The position numbers were made by a program, and so were the translations under genes. A DNA stretch of 64,000 bases, from assembly GCF_030345695.1 (NCBI RefSeq), contig NZ_JAUASV010000006.1, positions 1 through 64,000 of the forward strand, given 5' to 3'. The stretch is from Galbitalea sp. SE-J8 (GTDB taxonomy: Bacteria > Actinomycetota > Actinomycetes > Actinomycetales > Microbacteriaceae). Every line of letters begins with the position of its first letter. The stretch's first letter is position 1. A model generated the notes under the pieces. The model was not told the DNA's origin and ran no database searches. It saw only the letters and a list, made by a program, of their open reading frames with translations. This document shows positions 1-9,979 of the stretch, piece by piece.

Positions 1-187
1 TCAACGACTCCGAAGAGCCGACGAGGATAATTTGGCATATGACATAGTGCACGCTGTTGAGTTCTCAAGGATCGGACACACCCGCCCCCACACGTCACCG
101 CGCAGGCCCTCGGGGCTGATCTCTTCGCTGCCGCGCTTTCGCACCGGGCAACTTCACTACCCTAGCACTCTCGATCGCTCCGTGTGC
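1..187 (-). promoter_or_regulatory. rRNA operon promoter and leader (16S gene off the left edge)
   Basis: Read on the minus strand, positions 68-49 are TTGAGAACTCAACAGCGTGC, the BoxA-like antitermination motif that recurs in rRNA leaders and spacers of Microbacteriaceae (recalled from the family, not searched). A possible sigA -10 (TAGGGT, 164-159) lies 17 bp from a poor -35 (GCACAC, 187-182). Transcription would run out of the window to the left, where a 16S gene is expected. No rRNA sequence itself is visible here. Confidence 0.6.
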
Positions 188-477
188 ACCGCGTTGCGCG
201 GGGCTGGAACGCTCTCGGTCCGGAAGGACTTCGGCTGAGGTTCACACCCCGGATGTGAGGCGCTCGTCTCGGATCGAGACGGGGCCGTGTGACCGGGGTG
301 CCGGTCGCTGCTTCGCCCGGGCTCTCGCTCCGGTCGTCGCGGCGACGGGTGTCTACGTTACGGCCAGGTTTCGGCGCTCGCAAGCGCGCTGCACCCCGGG
401 CGTGTCGCGGCGCGCGGGCCGGACCGCGCGCGATCGCGCCCGCCGGCATCCGTCACGAGCCGCACACGGGCGCGAGC
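188..477. other. intergenic, no gene seen
   Basis: Between the rRNA promoter and the terminator of the HtaA-like gene there is no reading frame with a ribosome binding site or a recognisable product. Frames open here only because GC-rich sequence has few stop codons. A short palindrome GTCTC-N5-GAGAC lies near 270-284. Confidence 0.5.
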
Positions 478-512
478 GGGCGTCGGCGACGCTGTGCGCG
501 TCGCCGACGCCC
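478..512 (-). terminator. hairpin terminator after the HtaA/Ig-like gene
   Basis: A perfect 14-bp inverted repeat, GGGCGTCGGCGACG (478-491) and its complement (499-512) with a 7-nt loop, lies 35 nt past the stop codon of the gene ending at 547. There is no clear U-tract, as is common for actinobacterial terminators. Confidence 0.65.
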
Positions 513-546
513 CCTCGACATCGCGGGTCCGGAACCTCGCCGTTGG

Positions 547-2541
547 TCACGTGGCGGTGAGCGTGACCTTCTTCGAGACGCTCGAGGTCGCGATCGTGTT
601 GCCCCCGAACTTGGCCGTCACCGTGATCGACTTCGCGTACTTCTTCGGCAGCGTGACCGTGACGACGCCCCTCGCGGATCTCTTCAGCTTCGCCAGCTTC
701 ACGCTCTTGCCGTTCACGTAGAGGCGCACGTTCCCGGTCGCGTACGTGCCGCTCGCGAGCCTGGCGACCTTGACGGTCACCTTCGGCTTGCTCCTCTTCG
801 CGAAGGTCGACGTCGTCACGGTCGTCGCGGAGACGGCCTTGGTCACCCGCGCCAGGACGGTCGCGGCGGAGCCCTCGACGGTGTCGGACCCGCCGTATGC
901 CGCCACGATGGCGTGCTTTCCGACGGCGAGCTTCGGCGACAGCGTGGCGCGACCCGCGCTGAACGTCGCGCTTCCCAGGACGACGCCTCCCTCGCTGAAG
1001 GTGACCGAGCCCGTCGAAGCGCCCGTCACGGTCGCAGTGATCGTGGTCCCCTTGCCATAGCTCGCCGAGGTCGCGACGAGCGCGATCGACGAAGCGCTCT
1101 TCGCGGCCGCCGGCGCGCCGTCGCCCGCGGGGGCACCGTCGCCCGCGGTGATGACGAGCGCGGCAGCGGCCGAGGCGGCCGCGTCGAGGAACAGGTCGCC
1201 CGAGTACGCCGCCGTGATGCTGTGCGTGCCGACGGCGAGCGTCGACACGGTGACCGCCGCCGAGCCGTCGGCTACGGCCGACGTGCCGAGCGAGTCGGTC
1301 CCGTCGAAGAACTCGACGGTGCCGACCGCGCCCGTGGGAACGGATGCGGACAGCGTCACGGGAGCGCTGGCGGTCGCGGACGTCGCAACCGTCAGCGCGA
1401 CGAGGGTCGGTTCGGTCGGGACGACGAGCGGCGTCTCGGTGTCCTGCGAGGTGTTCGAGTGCGCGTGCGCCTGCCAGGTGTACACGGAGTAGCGCTCGGC
1501 GCGATCGAGCTTGCTCGCCTGAGCTCTCAGCGTCGCCGAGAACGATCCCGTCGTGAGCTGCGCTGCGGGAACGTACGACGCGGCGGCGAACAGCGCGATG
1601 TTGGCCGCGCTGCTCACGTCGGGCAGACCGCCCGAGGGCGCGATGCCCACGTAGATGCCGGCGTCCCCCGCGTTCGTGACGCCGCGGAAGCCGTCTCCCG
1701 CGACCGCGACCGACAACCCGGCCGTGGCGTCCCCGGTCACTCGAGCGTCGACGCTGGGCGCGACGACCGTGCCTGCCGAGAGCGTGAGCGGGAGCGGCGC
1801 CTTCGCGTCGTTGCCCGCCGTGTTGCCCGTGCGGTGGAAGTAGACGTTGATGTCCTGGCTGTTGAGCTTCGGGAGCAGGAGGTCGTTGAGCTCGGCCGGC
1901 CAGGCATCCGAGTAGCCCGCCGCGTACGTGCCGACCGGTACGGCCGCCGTCCAATCGGGCGACGCGCTCACCACCCGCACGCCTCCGGTCGCGTCGAACG
2001 ACGCGATGTCGAAGGCGGCGATCTCGACCCGCGTCGGCGTGGCCAGGTTCGCGCCGTTCGACTTGTGCCAGTCGACGACGGCGGTCAGGCTGCCGCGCGT
2101 CGTGGAGGCCGCGACGTACTGGAAGTCCGCGAACGAGATCCACGGCTGGTCCGCGACGAGTGATCCGTAGCTCCACTGCGGGAAGTACCGGACGCTGCTC
2201 GGGAAGTCGATCTCGCCGACGCCGGTGGAGGCGTTGAGCGATCCCGACCCGCCCTGGAGCGTGAAGCCCTGCGAGGTCGTGAACGCATCGAGCGGGGCGC
2301 CCGTGATGCTCGTCGACGCCGTGGTCGGATCGATGGGGCTCGCGCCGGTGGTCTCGATGCGCCAGCCGTCGGCGCCGGTCTGGAAGCCCCATTCCAGGGT
2401 CGCGTCGGCGACCGCGCCGGTGACGGTCGCGGATGCGGGGGCGGATGCCGCCAGGGTCAGGCCACCGGCGGCGAGCGCCGCGGCGGTGAGGACGGCGAGC
2501 GGCCGGAAACGGCTGGCTCGCGACGAGGCCGTGTGTGACAC
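547..2541 (-). CDS. secreted HtaA-like heme/iron-associated protein with Ig-like repeats
   Basis: Predicted exported protein of 664 aa. Residues 1-38 form a Sec signal peptide (arginine-rich start, hydrophobic core, cleavage after ASAPASA). Residues about 48-215 resemble the HtaA domain of corynebacterial heme-binding surface proteins: LEWGFQ near the start, a PWISF block and an LTAVVDW strand. The C-terminal half holds two Ig-like (Big_3-type) repeats with the pattern GTVEFFDGT ... LAVGTHSITAAYSGD and a third lysine-rich repeat. There is no LPXTG motif or C-terminal membrane segment, so it is probably released or bound non-covalently. I chose the GTG at 2541 because AAGGAG lies just upstream; an in-frame start at 2619 has no such support. 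Two DtxR/IdeR-like boxes overlap its promoter region, so iron limitation probably induces it. No hmuTUV or htaB gene is adjacent. Confidence 0.72.
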   Translation of the reverse strand: MSHTASSRASRFRPLAVLTAAALAAGGLTLAASAPASATVTGAVADATLEWGFQTGADGWRIETTGASPIDPTTASTSITGAPLDAFTTSQGFTLQGGSGSLNASTGVGEIDFPSSVRYFPQWSYGSLVADQPWISFADFQYVAASTTRGSLTAVVDWHKSNGANLATPTRVEIAAFDIASFDATGGVRVVSASPDWTAAVPVGTYAAGYSDAWPAELNDLLLPKLNSQDINVYFHRTGNTAGNDAKAPLPLTLSAGTVVAPSVDARVTGDATAGLSVAVAGDGFRGVTNAGDAGIYVGIAPSGGLPDVSSAANIALFAAASYVPAAQLTTGSFSATLRAQASKLDRAERYSVYTWQAHAHSNTSQDTETPLVVPTEPTLVALTVATSATASAPVTLSASVPTGAVGTVEFFDGTDSLGTSAVADGSAAVTVSTLAVGTHSITAAYSGDLFLDAAASAAAALVITAGDGAPAGDGAPAAAKSASSIALVATSASYGKGTTITATVTGASTGSVTFSEGGVVLGSATFSAGRATLSPKLAVGKHAIVAAYGGSDTVEGSAATVLARVTKAVSATTVTTSTFAKRSKPKVTVKVARLASGTYATGNVRLYVNGKSVKLAKLKRSARGVVTVTLPKKYAKSITVTAKFGGNTIATSSVSKKVTLTAT

Positions 2542-2624
2542 GAAGGCTCCTTGTCGATCGGGGATGGTGGTGCCGACGAGAGGAGCTCGTCCGCTCGTCC
2601 GGCGAGGGAAAGCTAGCACGGCTT

Positions 2625-2640
2625 GTAAGGGTTGCCTTAC
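2625..2640 (-). promoter_or_regulatory. DtxR/IdeR-type iron box 1
   Basis: GTAAGG-N4-CCTTAC is a perfect inverted repeat resembling the actinobacterial iron box (TTAGGTTAGSCTAACCTAA). It lies just upstream of a possible -10 (TAGCTT, minus strand, 2615-2610) for the HtaA-like gene, so repressor binding should block RNA polymerase. Confidence 0.68.
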
Positions 2641-2644
2641 CTCA

Positions 2645-2660
2645 TTTAGGCTTGCCTTAC
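2645..2660 (-). promoter_or_regulatory. DtxR/IdeR-type iron box 2
   Basis: TTTAGG-N4-CCTTAC has the same architecture as the neighbouring box. The two centres are 20 bp apart, about two helical turns, which would put two bound dimers on the same face of the DNA. Confidence 0.65.
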
Positions 2661-2772
2661 ACGCACGGCATCCCGGCGGATGGCGGCCTTCGACGACGCC
2701 GGAAACGCGCCGCGCGCTGCTCCGGGTGACGCGATTGTTACGCGCGACGACCGGCCCGGTGAGTCGTCCTGG

Positions 2773-4074
2773 TCAGGAGGCGACGACGCCGGCGAGGGTC
2801 TTCTTGCCGCGCCGGAGCACGGCGAGCCCGCCCGCGAGCAGGTGCGCGCCGATCGTCTCGTCGTCGCTCGTGACGCGCACGTTGTTGACGGAGACGCCGC
2901 CCTCCGCGATCGCGCGGCGTGCCGCGGTGAGGCTCGGCGTGAGTCCCGTGTCGACGAGCAGCTGGGCGACCGCGGCATCCGCGGACGCCGACACGTGCGG
3001 CAGCGAGTCGATCGCCGAACGCAGCGTCGCGGTGTCGAGCGCGGCGAGGTCTCCCCCGGTGAACAGCGCGTCCGCGGCGGCGATGACGGCATCCGTCGCC
3101 TCCGTGCCGTGCACGAGCTCCGTGACGAGTCGGGCGAGCGAGCGCTGGCCCTCGCGCTTGAACGGAGCCTCGGCGTGGCGCGCCGCGAGCTCCTCGATCT
3201 CTGCCCGCGACAGGAACGTGAAGACCTTGAAGCGGTCGACGATGTCGGCGTCTTCGGTGTTGAGCCAGTACTGGTACATCGCGTACGGGCTCGTGAGGTC
3301 GGGATCGAGCCAGATCGCGTTGCCCTCGCTCTTGCCGAACTTGCGGCCGCTCGAGTCGGTGACGAGTGGGGTGCCGAGCGCGTGCACGTTCACGCCGTCG
3401 CTGCGCTTGATGAGATCGACGCCGCTCGTGAGATTGCCCCACTGATCGCTGCCGCCGGTCTGGAGCACACAGCCGTACTGCCGATGGAGCTCGCGGAAGT
3501 CGAGCCCCTGCAGGATCTGATAGCTGAACTCCGTGTAGCTGATGCCCTCATCCGAGTTGAGGCGCGTACTCACGGTGTCCTTCTTGAGCATCGTGCCCAC
3601 GCGGTAGTGCTTGCCGACCTCGCGCAGGAAGTCGATCGCGCTCATCGGCGCGGTCCAGTCGAGATTGTTCACGAGCACCATGCCGTTCTCACCGTCGGTG
3701 CTGAGGAACCGGCTCACCTGCGCCTGCAGGTAGCCGACCCATTCCGCGACCACGCTCGCCTCGTTGAGCTGCCGCTCCGCGTTGGGCTTCGGGTCACCGA
3801 TGAGGCCCGTCGAGCCGCCGACGAGGCCGAGCGGGCGGTGGCCCGCGAGTTGGATGCGCCGCATGGTCAGCAGTTGCACCAGGTTTCCGAGGTGCAGGCT
3901 GCGGGCGGTGGGGTCGAAACCGCAGTAGTAGGTGATCGGCGGGCCCGCCAGGACTGCCTTCAGCGCCGCCTCATCCGTCGACACGTGGACGAGGCCTCGC
4001 CACCGGAGCTCCTCCCAGACGTCGTCGAACGAGTCGTCGTTGCGCTGGGTGTCGAGGACGGATGTTGCGGGCAC
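2773..4074 (-). CDS. tyrS: tyrosyl-tRNA synthetase
   Basis: Charges tRNA-Tyr with tyrosine in the cytoplasm. It is a class I synthetase of 433 aa, normal for the bacterial TyrRS family. The HIGH-type motif is HLGN at residues 61-64 and the KMSKS-type loop is KFGKS at 245-249. The tyrosine pocket block YYCGFDPTARSLH lies at 49-61. An S4-like RNA-binding domain occupies about 365-430. The start is a GTG. It is transcribed alone toward the HtaA-like gene and divergently from the SatD-like gene, so its promoter shares the 102-bp spacer that holds three operators. Confidence 0.97.
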   Translation of the reverse strand: MPATSVLDTQRNDDSFDDVWEELRWRGLVHVSTDEAALKAVLAGPPITYYCGFDPTARSLHLGNLVQLLTMRRIQLAGHRPLGLVGGSTGLIGDPKPNAERQLNEASVVAEWVGYLQAQVSRFLSTDGENGMVLVNNLDWTAPMSAIDFLREVGKHYRVGTMLKKDTVSTRLNSDEGISYTEFSYQILQGLDFRELHRQYGCVLQTGGSDQWGNLTSGVDLIKRSDGVNVHALGTPLVTDSSGRKFGKSEGNAIWLDPDLTSPYAMYQYWLNTEDADIVDRFKVFTFLSRAEIEELAARHAEAPFKREGQRSLARLVTELVHGTEATDAVIAAADALFTGGDLAALDTATLRSAIDSLPHVSASADAAVAQLLVDTGLTPSLTAARRAIAEGGVSVNNVRVTSDDETIGAHLLAGGLAVLRRGKKTLAGVVAS

Positions 4075-4098
4075 GACGTTCAGGCTAGCAGCGGCGCG

Positions 4099-4116
4099 TC
4101 AAGCCCTCCGGCTTGA
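4099..4116 (+). promoter_or_regulatory. operator O1 of the SatD-like gene
   Basis: TCAAGC-N6-GCTTGA, a perfect 18-bp inverted repeat. It is the outermost of three similar sites between tyrS and the SatD-like gene. Confidence 0.7.
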
Positions 4117-4127
4117 TGAACCACAAA

Positions 4128-4145
4128 TCAAGTCGCTGGGATTGA
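4128..4145 (+). promoter_or_regulatory. operator O2 (degenerate) of the SatD-like gene
   Basis: TCAAGT-N6-GATTGA has the same half-site spacing as O1 and O3 with mismatched inner bases. Its centre is 29 bp from O1 and 28 bp from O3. Confidence 0.6.
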
Positions 4146-4155
4146 TTTGTCCATA

Positions 4156-4173
4156 TCAAGCTGTCAGGCTTGA
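4156..4173 (+). promoter_or_regulatory. operator O3 overlapping the start region of the SatD-like gene
   Basis: TCAAGC-N6-GCTTGA, perfect, ending 3 nt before the ATG at 4177. There is no Shine-Dalgarno sequence. CAGGCT (4165-4170), 6 nt before the ATG, can serve as a -10, so the transcript is probably leaderless and a bound regulator would cover the -10. Confidence 0.7.
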
Positions 4174-4176
4174 TGC

Positions 4177-4782
4177 ATGTTCGTCCTCACCGTCGACCAG
4201 ATCGGCAGCCGATCGCACGCCGATGCCGTTCGATCGGGCATCGGGATGACCCTCTCGGCGCTCGGCGATCCCGTGATCGAGCCCGAGCGCACGGCCGGTG
4301 ACGAGTTCCAGGCCATCACCCCCGACGCGGAGCGCGCCCTCGACGCGCTCCTCGCCCTCGCACGCGACGGCGGCTGGAGCGTCGGGCTCGGTGTCGGCGG
4401 TGTCGTCGATCCTCTTCCCATGAGCATCCGCGAGGCGACCGGCGACGCGTTCCTCGGCGCGCGCACCGCCGTCGACCGGGCGAAGCGGAAGCAGACCCGC
4501 AGCGCCATCGCGGCACCGGCCGCGGCATCCGTCGCCGAACGCTGCGAGGCGCTCGTCGACGTGCTCGTCGCGCTGCGGGCGCGTCGGAGCCCCGAGGGCT
4601 GGGAGCTCGCCGACCTGCTCGAGGCGGGGATGACGCAGGCCGCCGCCGCCGCACGGCTCGGCATCACGCCGCAGGCCGTGAGCCGTCGGGCACTCGCCGC
4701 CGATCTGCGCGTCGATGCCGCGGCTCGCGCCGCGCTCGTCGACCTGCTGCGCGAGCTCGACGAGACGGCGGGGCGGGCCTGA
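4177..4782 (+). CDS. SatD-family DNA-binding regulator
   Basis: Protein of 201 aa. The N-terminal part (VDQIGSRS at 6-13, then a GDEFQ block at 41-45) resembles SatD-family proteins. A helix-turn-helix lies at about 150-175 (MTQAAAAARLGITPQAVSRR). The combination suggests a regulator acting on its own promoter through the three TCAAGC-type operators upstream; that link is an inference from position and from the HTH. It is followed after 1 nt by a membrane protein gene, so the two are almost certainly co-transcribed. The ligand or signal is unknown. Confidence 0.6.
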   Translation: MFVLTVDQIGSRSHADAVRSGIGMTLSALGDPVIEPERTAGDEFQAITPDAERALDALLALARDGGWSVGLGVGGVVDPLPMSIREATGDAFLGARTAVDRAKRKQTRSAIAAPAAASVAERCEALVDVLVALRARRSPEGWELADLLEAGMTQAAAAARLGITPQAVSRRALAADLRVDAAARAALVDLLRELDETAGRA

Positions 4783-4783
4783 C

Positions 4784-5359
4784 GTGGCACTGCTCGTGGC
4801 CGCCCTGCTCGCCGTAGCCGTCGGCATCGCCGGAACGGTCGTCGCGCTCCTACTGGGACGGCCGATCTGGAGCATCGCCGCCGTCGCCGCCGCACTCCTG
4901 CTCGCGGTGCCGCGCGTGCCCTGGCCCGGCGCCGGCACCGTCGACCTGCCCCAGCCCTGGGGGCCGGTCGTCGCGCTCGGCGTCGGCGCGCTCGGCATCG
5001 CGTCCGGGTCGCCGCTCGTGACCCTCGTGCTCGCGTGGGCATCCCCGGCGACGCGCGTGGCGCCGCGGTCGCACGGCGGCATCCTCGTGCCCGACCTCCG
5101 CTCGCCGGCGCCCGAGCGCGCCGGCGAGCGCACGGTGCTGCGCGGCGGCTCGACGATCGGGCTGCTCGAGCGCGCTGCGGTCATCGGCTCGATCGCCGTC
5201 GGTCAGCCCGGCGCCGTCGCCATCGTCATCGCGGTGAAGGGCCTCGGCCGGTTCTCCGAGCTCGACAGCGCCGAGGCGCGCGAACGGTTCATCATCGGCA
5301 CCCTCGCGAGCCTCATCTGGTCGGCGGGGTGCGCGCTCGTCGCCCGCGCGTGGTGGTGA
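4784..5359 (+). CDS. membrane protein co-transcribed with the SatD-like regulator
   Basis: Protein of 191 aa starting at a GTG one nucleotide after the preceding stop, hence translationally coupled. It has hydrophobic segments at about 2-20, 24-42, 60-85 and 125-150. The C-terminal block GRFSELDSAEARERFIIGTLASL resembles a block I associate with small actinobacterial membrane proteins encoded beside SatD-like regulators. No catalytic motif is visible. Its role is unknown; being the only partner of the regulator, it is probably the main regulated output. Confidence 0.55.
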   Translation: MALLVAALLAVAVGIAGTVVALLLGRPIWSIAAVAAALLLAVPRVPWPGAGTVDLPQPWGPVVALGVGALGIASGSPLVTLVLAWASPATRVAPRSHGGILVPDLRSPAPERAGERTVLRGGSTIGLLERAAVIGSIAVGQPGAVAIVIAVKGLGRFSELDSAEARERFIIGTLASLIWSAGCALVARAWW

Positions 5360-5502
5360 GCTGCGAATCGGGCGGCAGGAACTCGACGAGGACGCCGCGG
5401 ATGCCGGTCGCCGGCGCGCGGGCGAGCGAATGCCGGGTCGCCCGCGAGCGCGGTGCGCGAGGTCGTCGAAGCCCCGCTCGGTGCGGGTGAAGCGGGATCG
5501 GC

Positions 5503-6111
5503 TCACGCGCGGCGCTTCGGGACGTGCGCCTTGTACGACGAGACGGTCGTGTCGCCCGGGATCCAGAACCGCCACGGGAAACGGATGCTGCCGCCATCGC
5601 CCGAGACACCCGTGCGGGGGCCGGTCGCCGCGGCCGGCACCGGGCGGGCGGCGTCGCCCGGTTCGAGACGCAGCTCGCCGCCCGCGAGCAGGTCGGCGCC
5701 GTTCGCCGCGAGCGGGATGCCGAGGGCCGTCGCGAGGCGGGCCGGACCGCGGGCGAGGTCGGCATCCGTTCTGCTGGCCGGTCGGCGCGACCGCGCGAGC
5801 TCGAGCCCGTCGACGACCTCGCCGGCGCGCAGCAGCACCGCGGAGGCCGTGCCGACGGGCGAGCACACCACGTTGACGCAGGTGTGCATGCCGTAGGTGA
5901 AGTAGGCGTACAGGTGGCCGGGCTCGCCGAACATGACCGCGTTGCGCGGCGTGCGGCCGCGGAACGCGTGGCTGCCCGGGTCGAGCTCGCCGAGGTAGGC
6001 CTCGACCTCGGTGAGCCGCACCCGCACGTCGCCGTGCACGAGGTGCGCGCCGAGCAGGCCGGGCGCGACCTCGAGCGAGGAGCGCCCGAGCGCCGCCCGG
6101 TCGATGCTCAG
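5503..6111 (-). CDS. mpg: DNA-3-methyladenine glycosylase (AAG/Mpg family)
   Basis: Removes alkylated purines such as 3-methyladenine from DNA to start base excision repair. The protein, 202 aa, matches the AAG/MPG family: [15 protein letters not shown] at the start, then [19 protein letters not shown] and [16 protein letters not shown]. An ATG/GTG-only reading would begin at the GTG at 6039 and lose about 24 conserved residues. The only plausible initiator upstream of these is CTG at 6111, whose last two bases overlap the TGA of the small membrane protein (CTGA), an analogue of the common ATGA coupling. ATC at 6105 is a weaker alternative. It is the last gene of the arg cluster. Confidence 0.85.
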   Translation of the reverse strand: MSIDRAALGRSSLEVAPGLLGAHLVHGDVRVRLTEVEAYLGELDPGSHAFRGRTPRNAVMFGEPGHLYAYFTYGMHTCVNVVCSPVGTASAVLLRAGEVVDGLELARSRRPASRTDADLARGPARLATALGIPLAANGADLLAGGELRLEPGDAARPVPAAATGPRTGVSGDGGSIRFPWRFWIPGDTTVSSYKAHVPKRRA

Positions 6112-6254
6112 AACAGCGACCCGCCCGACGCGACCACGTAGACGACCCCGGCGACGATGACGATCACGGCCACCGTGACCACGATCGTCGTGAGCCGGCG
6201 GCTCATCGGGGCGTACCAGTCGTGTTTCGGACGCCGGGGCTTCGACTCGGTCAT
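6108..6254 (-). CDS. 48-aa single-span membrane protein
   Basis: Small protein with a basic N-terminus (residues 1-20, rich in Lys/Arg) followed by one strongly hydrophobic helix at about 21-42 and a short tail. It lies between argH and the glycosylase gene, 37 nt after argH, and its stop codon overlaps the presumed CTG start of the glycosylase. Function unknown. Its length, the ATG start and the clean membrane helix argue that it is real. Confidence 0.6.
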   Translation of the reverse strand: MTESKPRRPKHDWYAPMSRRLTTIVVTVAVIVIVAGVVYVVASGGSLF

Positions 6255-6291
6255 GAGGCCATCATCCCAGCATCGGACGAGCGGCGAGCGC

Positions 6292-8743
<2,452 letters not shown>

Positions 8744-8747
<4 letters not shown>

Positions 8748-9979
8748 GCGGCATCCTTCAGGGCTGCGGAGAACAGGGCGGTGAACTCGGCGATCTCGGC
8801 GTCGCCGATCGTGAGCGGCGGCGCGAGACGGATGGTGGAGTCGTTGGCGGCGTTGACGATGAGTCCGCGGGCGAGCGCCGCGGTCGCGACGCGCTGCGCG
8901 ACGGGCGCGGTGAGCGCGACGCCGACGAGCAGCCCCGCGCCCCGGGTTCCCTCGACGAGCGGCGAGCCGATGCCCTCGATCGCGGCGCGCAGCTCGGCGC
9001 CGCGGCGGGCCGCGTTCGCCGGCAGATCGGCACGCTCGATCTCGCCCATGACCGCGTTGCCGACGGCCGTCGCGAGCGGGTTCCCGGCGTAGGTCGAGCC
9101 GTGCTGGCCCGCGGTGAACAGGTCGGATGCCGCCCCGAACGTCACGAGCGCACCGAGCGGGAAGCCGCCCGCGATGCCCTTCGCGACGGCGACGGCGTCG
9201 GGCAGGATGCCGTGCTGCTGGTACTCGAACCAGGTGCCCGTGCGGCCCATGCCGGTCTGGATCTCGTCGACGATGAGCAGCGCGCCGTGCTGCGCGGTGA
9301 GCTCCCGCGCCCGCTCCAGGAAGCCCGCGGGCAGCGGCAGCACGCCCGCCTCGCCCTTGATCGGCTCGAGGACGAGCGCCGCAGTCTGCCCGGTGATCGC
9401 CCTCTCGAGGGCGGCGATCGTCGAGTCGATGTGCACGACGCCCGGCACCATCGGCTCGAACGGACCCTGCAGCGCGGGCTTGCCGGTGAGCGCGAGCGCG
9501 CCCATCGTGCGGCCGTGGAACGCCTGGTGCAGAGCGACGATCGTGCCGTGCTGGCGGTTGCGCCGCGCGAGCTTGAACGCCGCCTCCATCGCCTCGGCGC
9601 CCGAGTTGCAGAAGTATACCCGGCCGGCGTCCCCCGCGCCCGTGACGCGTTTGAGCCGCTCGGCGAGCTCGACCTGCGGCGCCGACGCGAAGTAGTTCGA
9701 GATGTGCGCGAGCTTCGCGGCCTGCGTCGCGACGGCACCCACGAACACCGGATGCGCGTGGCCGAGCGCGTTGACCGCGATGCCCCCGAGGAAGTCGAGA
9801 TAGCGCTTGCCGTCGACATCCCAGACCTCGGCCCCGAGGCCGTGGTCGAGCTGGGTGAGCGGGGCGGGCGTGCTCTTCATGAGCGAGGCGGCGAAGCGGT
9901 CGCGCCACGACTCGGATTCTGGGGCCGGGTTTCGAGACGCTCCTTCGTCGCTCCTCAACCAGCGGGATTCCGCGTTCAT
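8744..9979 (-). CDS. argD: acetylornithine aminotransferase with repeat-encoded N-terminus
   Basis: PLP-dependent transamination of N-acetylglutamate semialdehyde. It has 411 aa. The PLP lysine is K267 (VAVAKGIAGGFPLGA), with DEIQTGMGRTG at 239-248. The start is the ATG overlapping the argB stop (ATGA). Residues about 6-17 (RWLRSDEGASRN) are encoded by a dispersed repeat element read in frame; the family-like sequence begins at about residue 25 (WRDRFAASLM). A later ATG (residue 34) would delete part of the conserved N-terminus, so I keep the coupled start. Part of argCJBDF. Confidence 0.93.
9928..9965. repeat. dispersed palindromic repeat, copy 2, inside argD
   Basis: GGTTTCGAGACGC ... CGCTCCTCAACCAGCGG, the same element as at 7741-7788 with a shorter middle. 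It lies wholly within the argD reading frame, a few codons after the ATG, and its 38 bp plus junctions preserve the frame. Confidence 0.72.

Noticed and set aside
5360-5502. Possible gene remnant between the SatD-associated membrane gene and the glycosylase gene
   Set aside because: Some minus-strand frames give protein-like strings but there is no start, no consistent frame and no recognised family. I see nothing supportable in these 143 bp.
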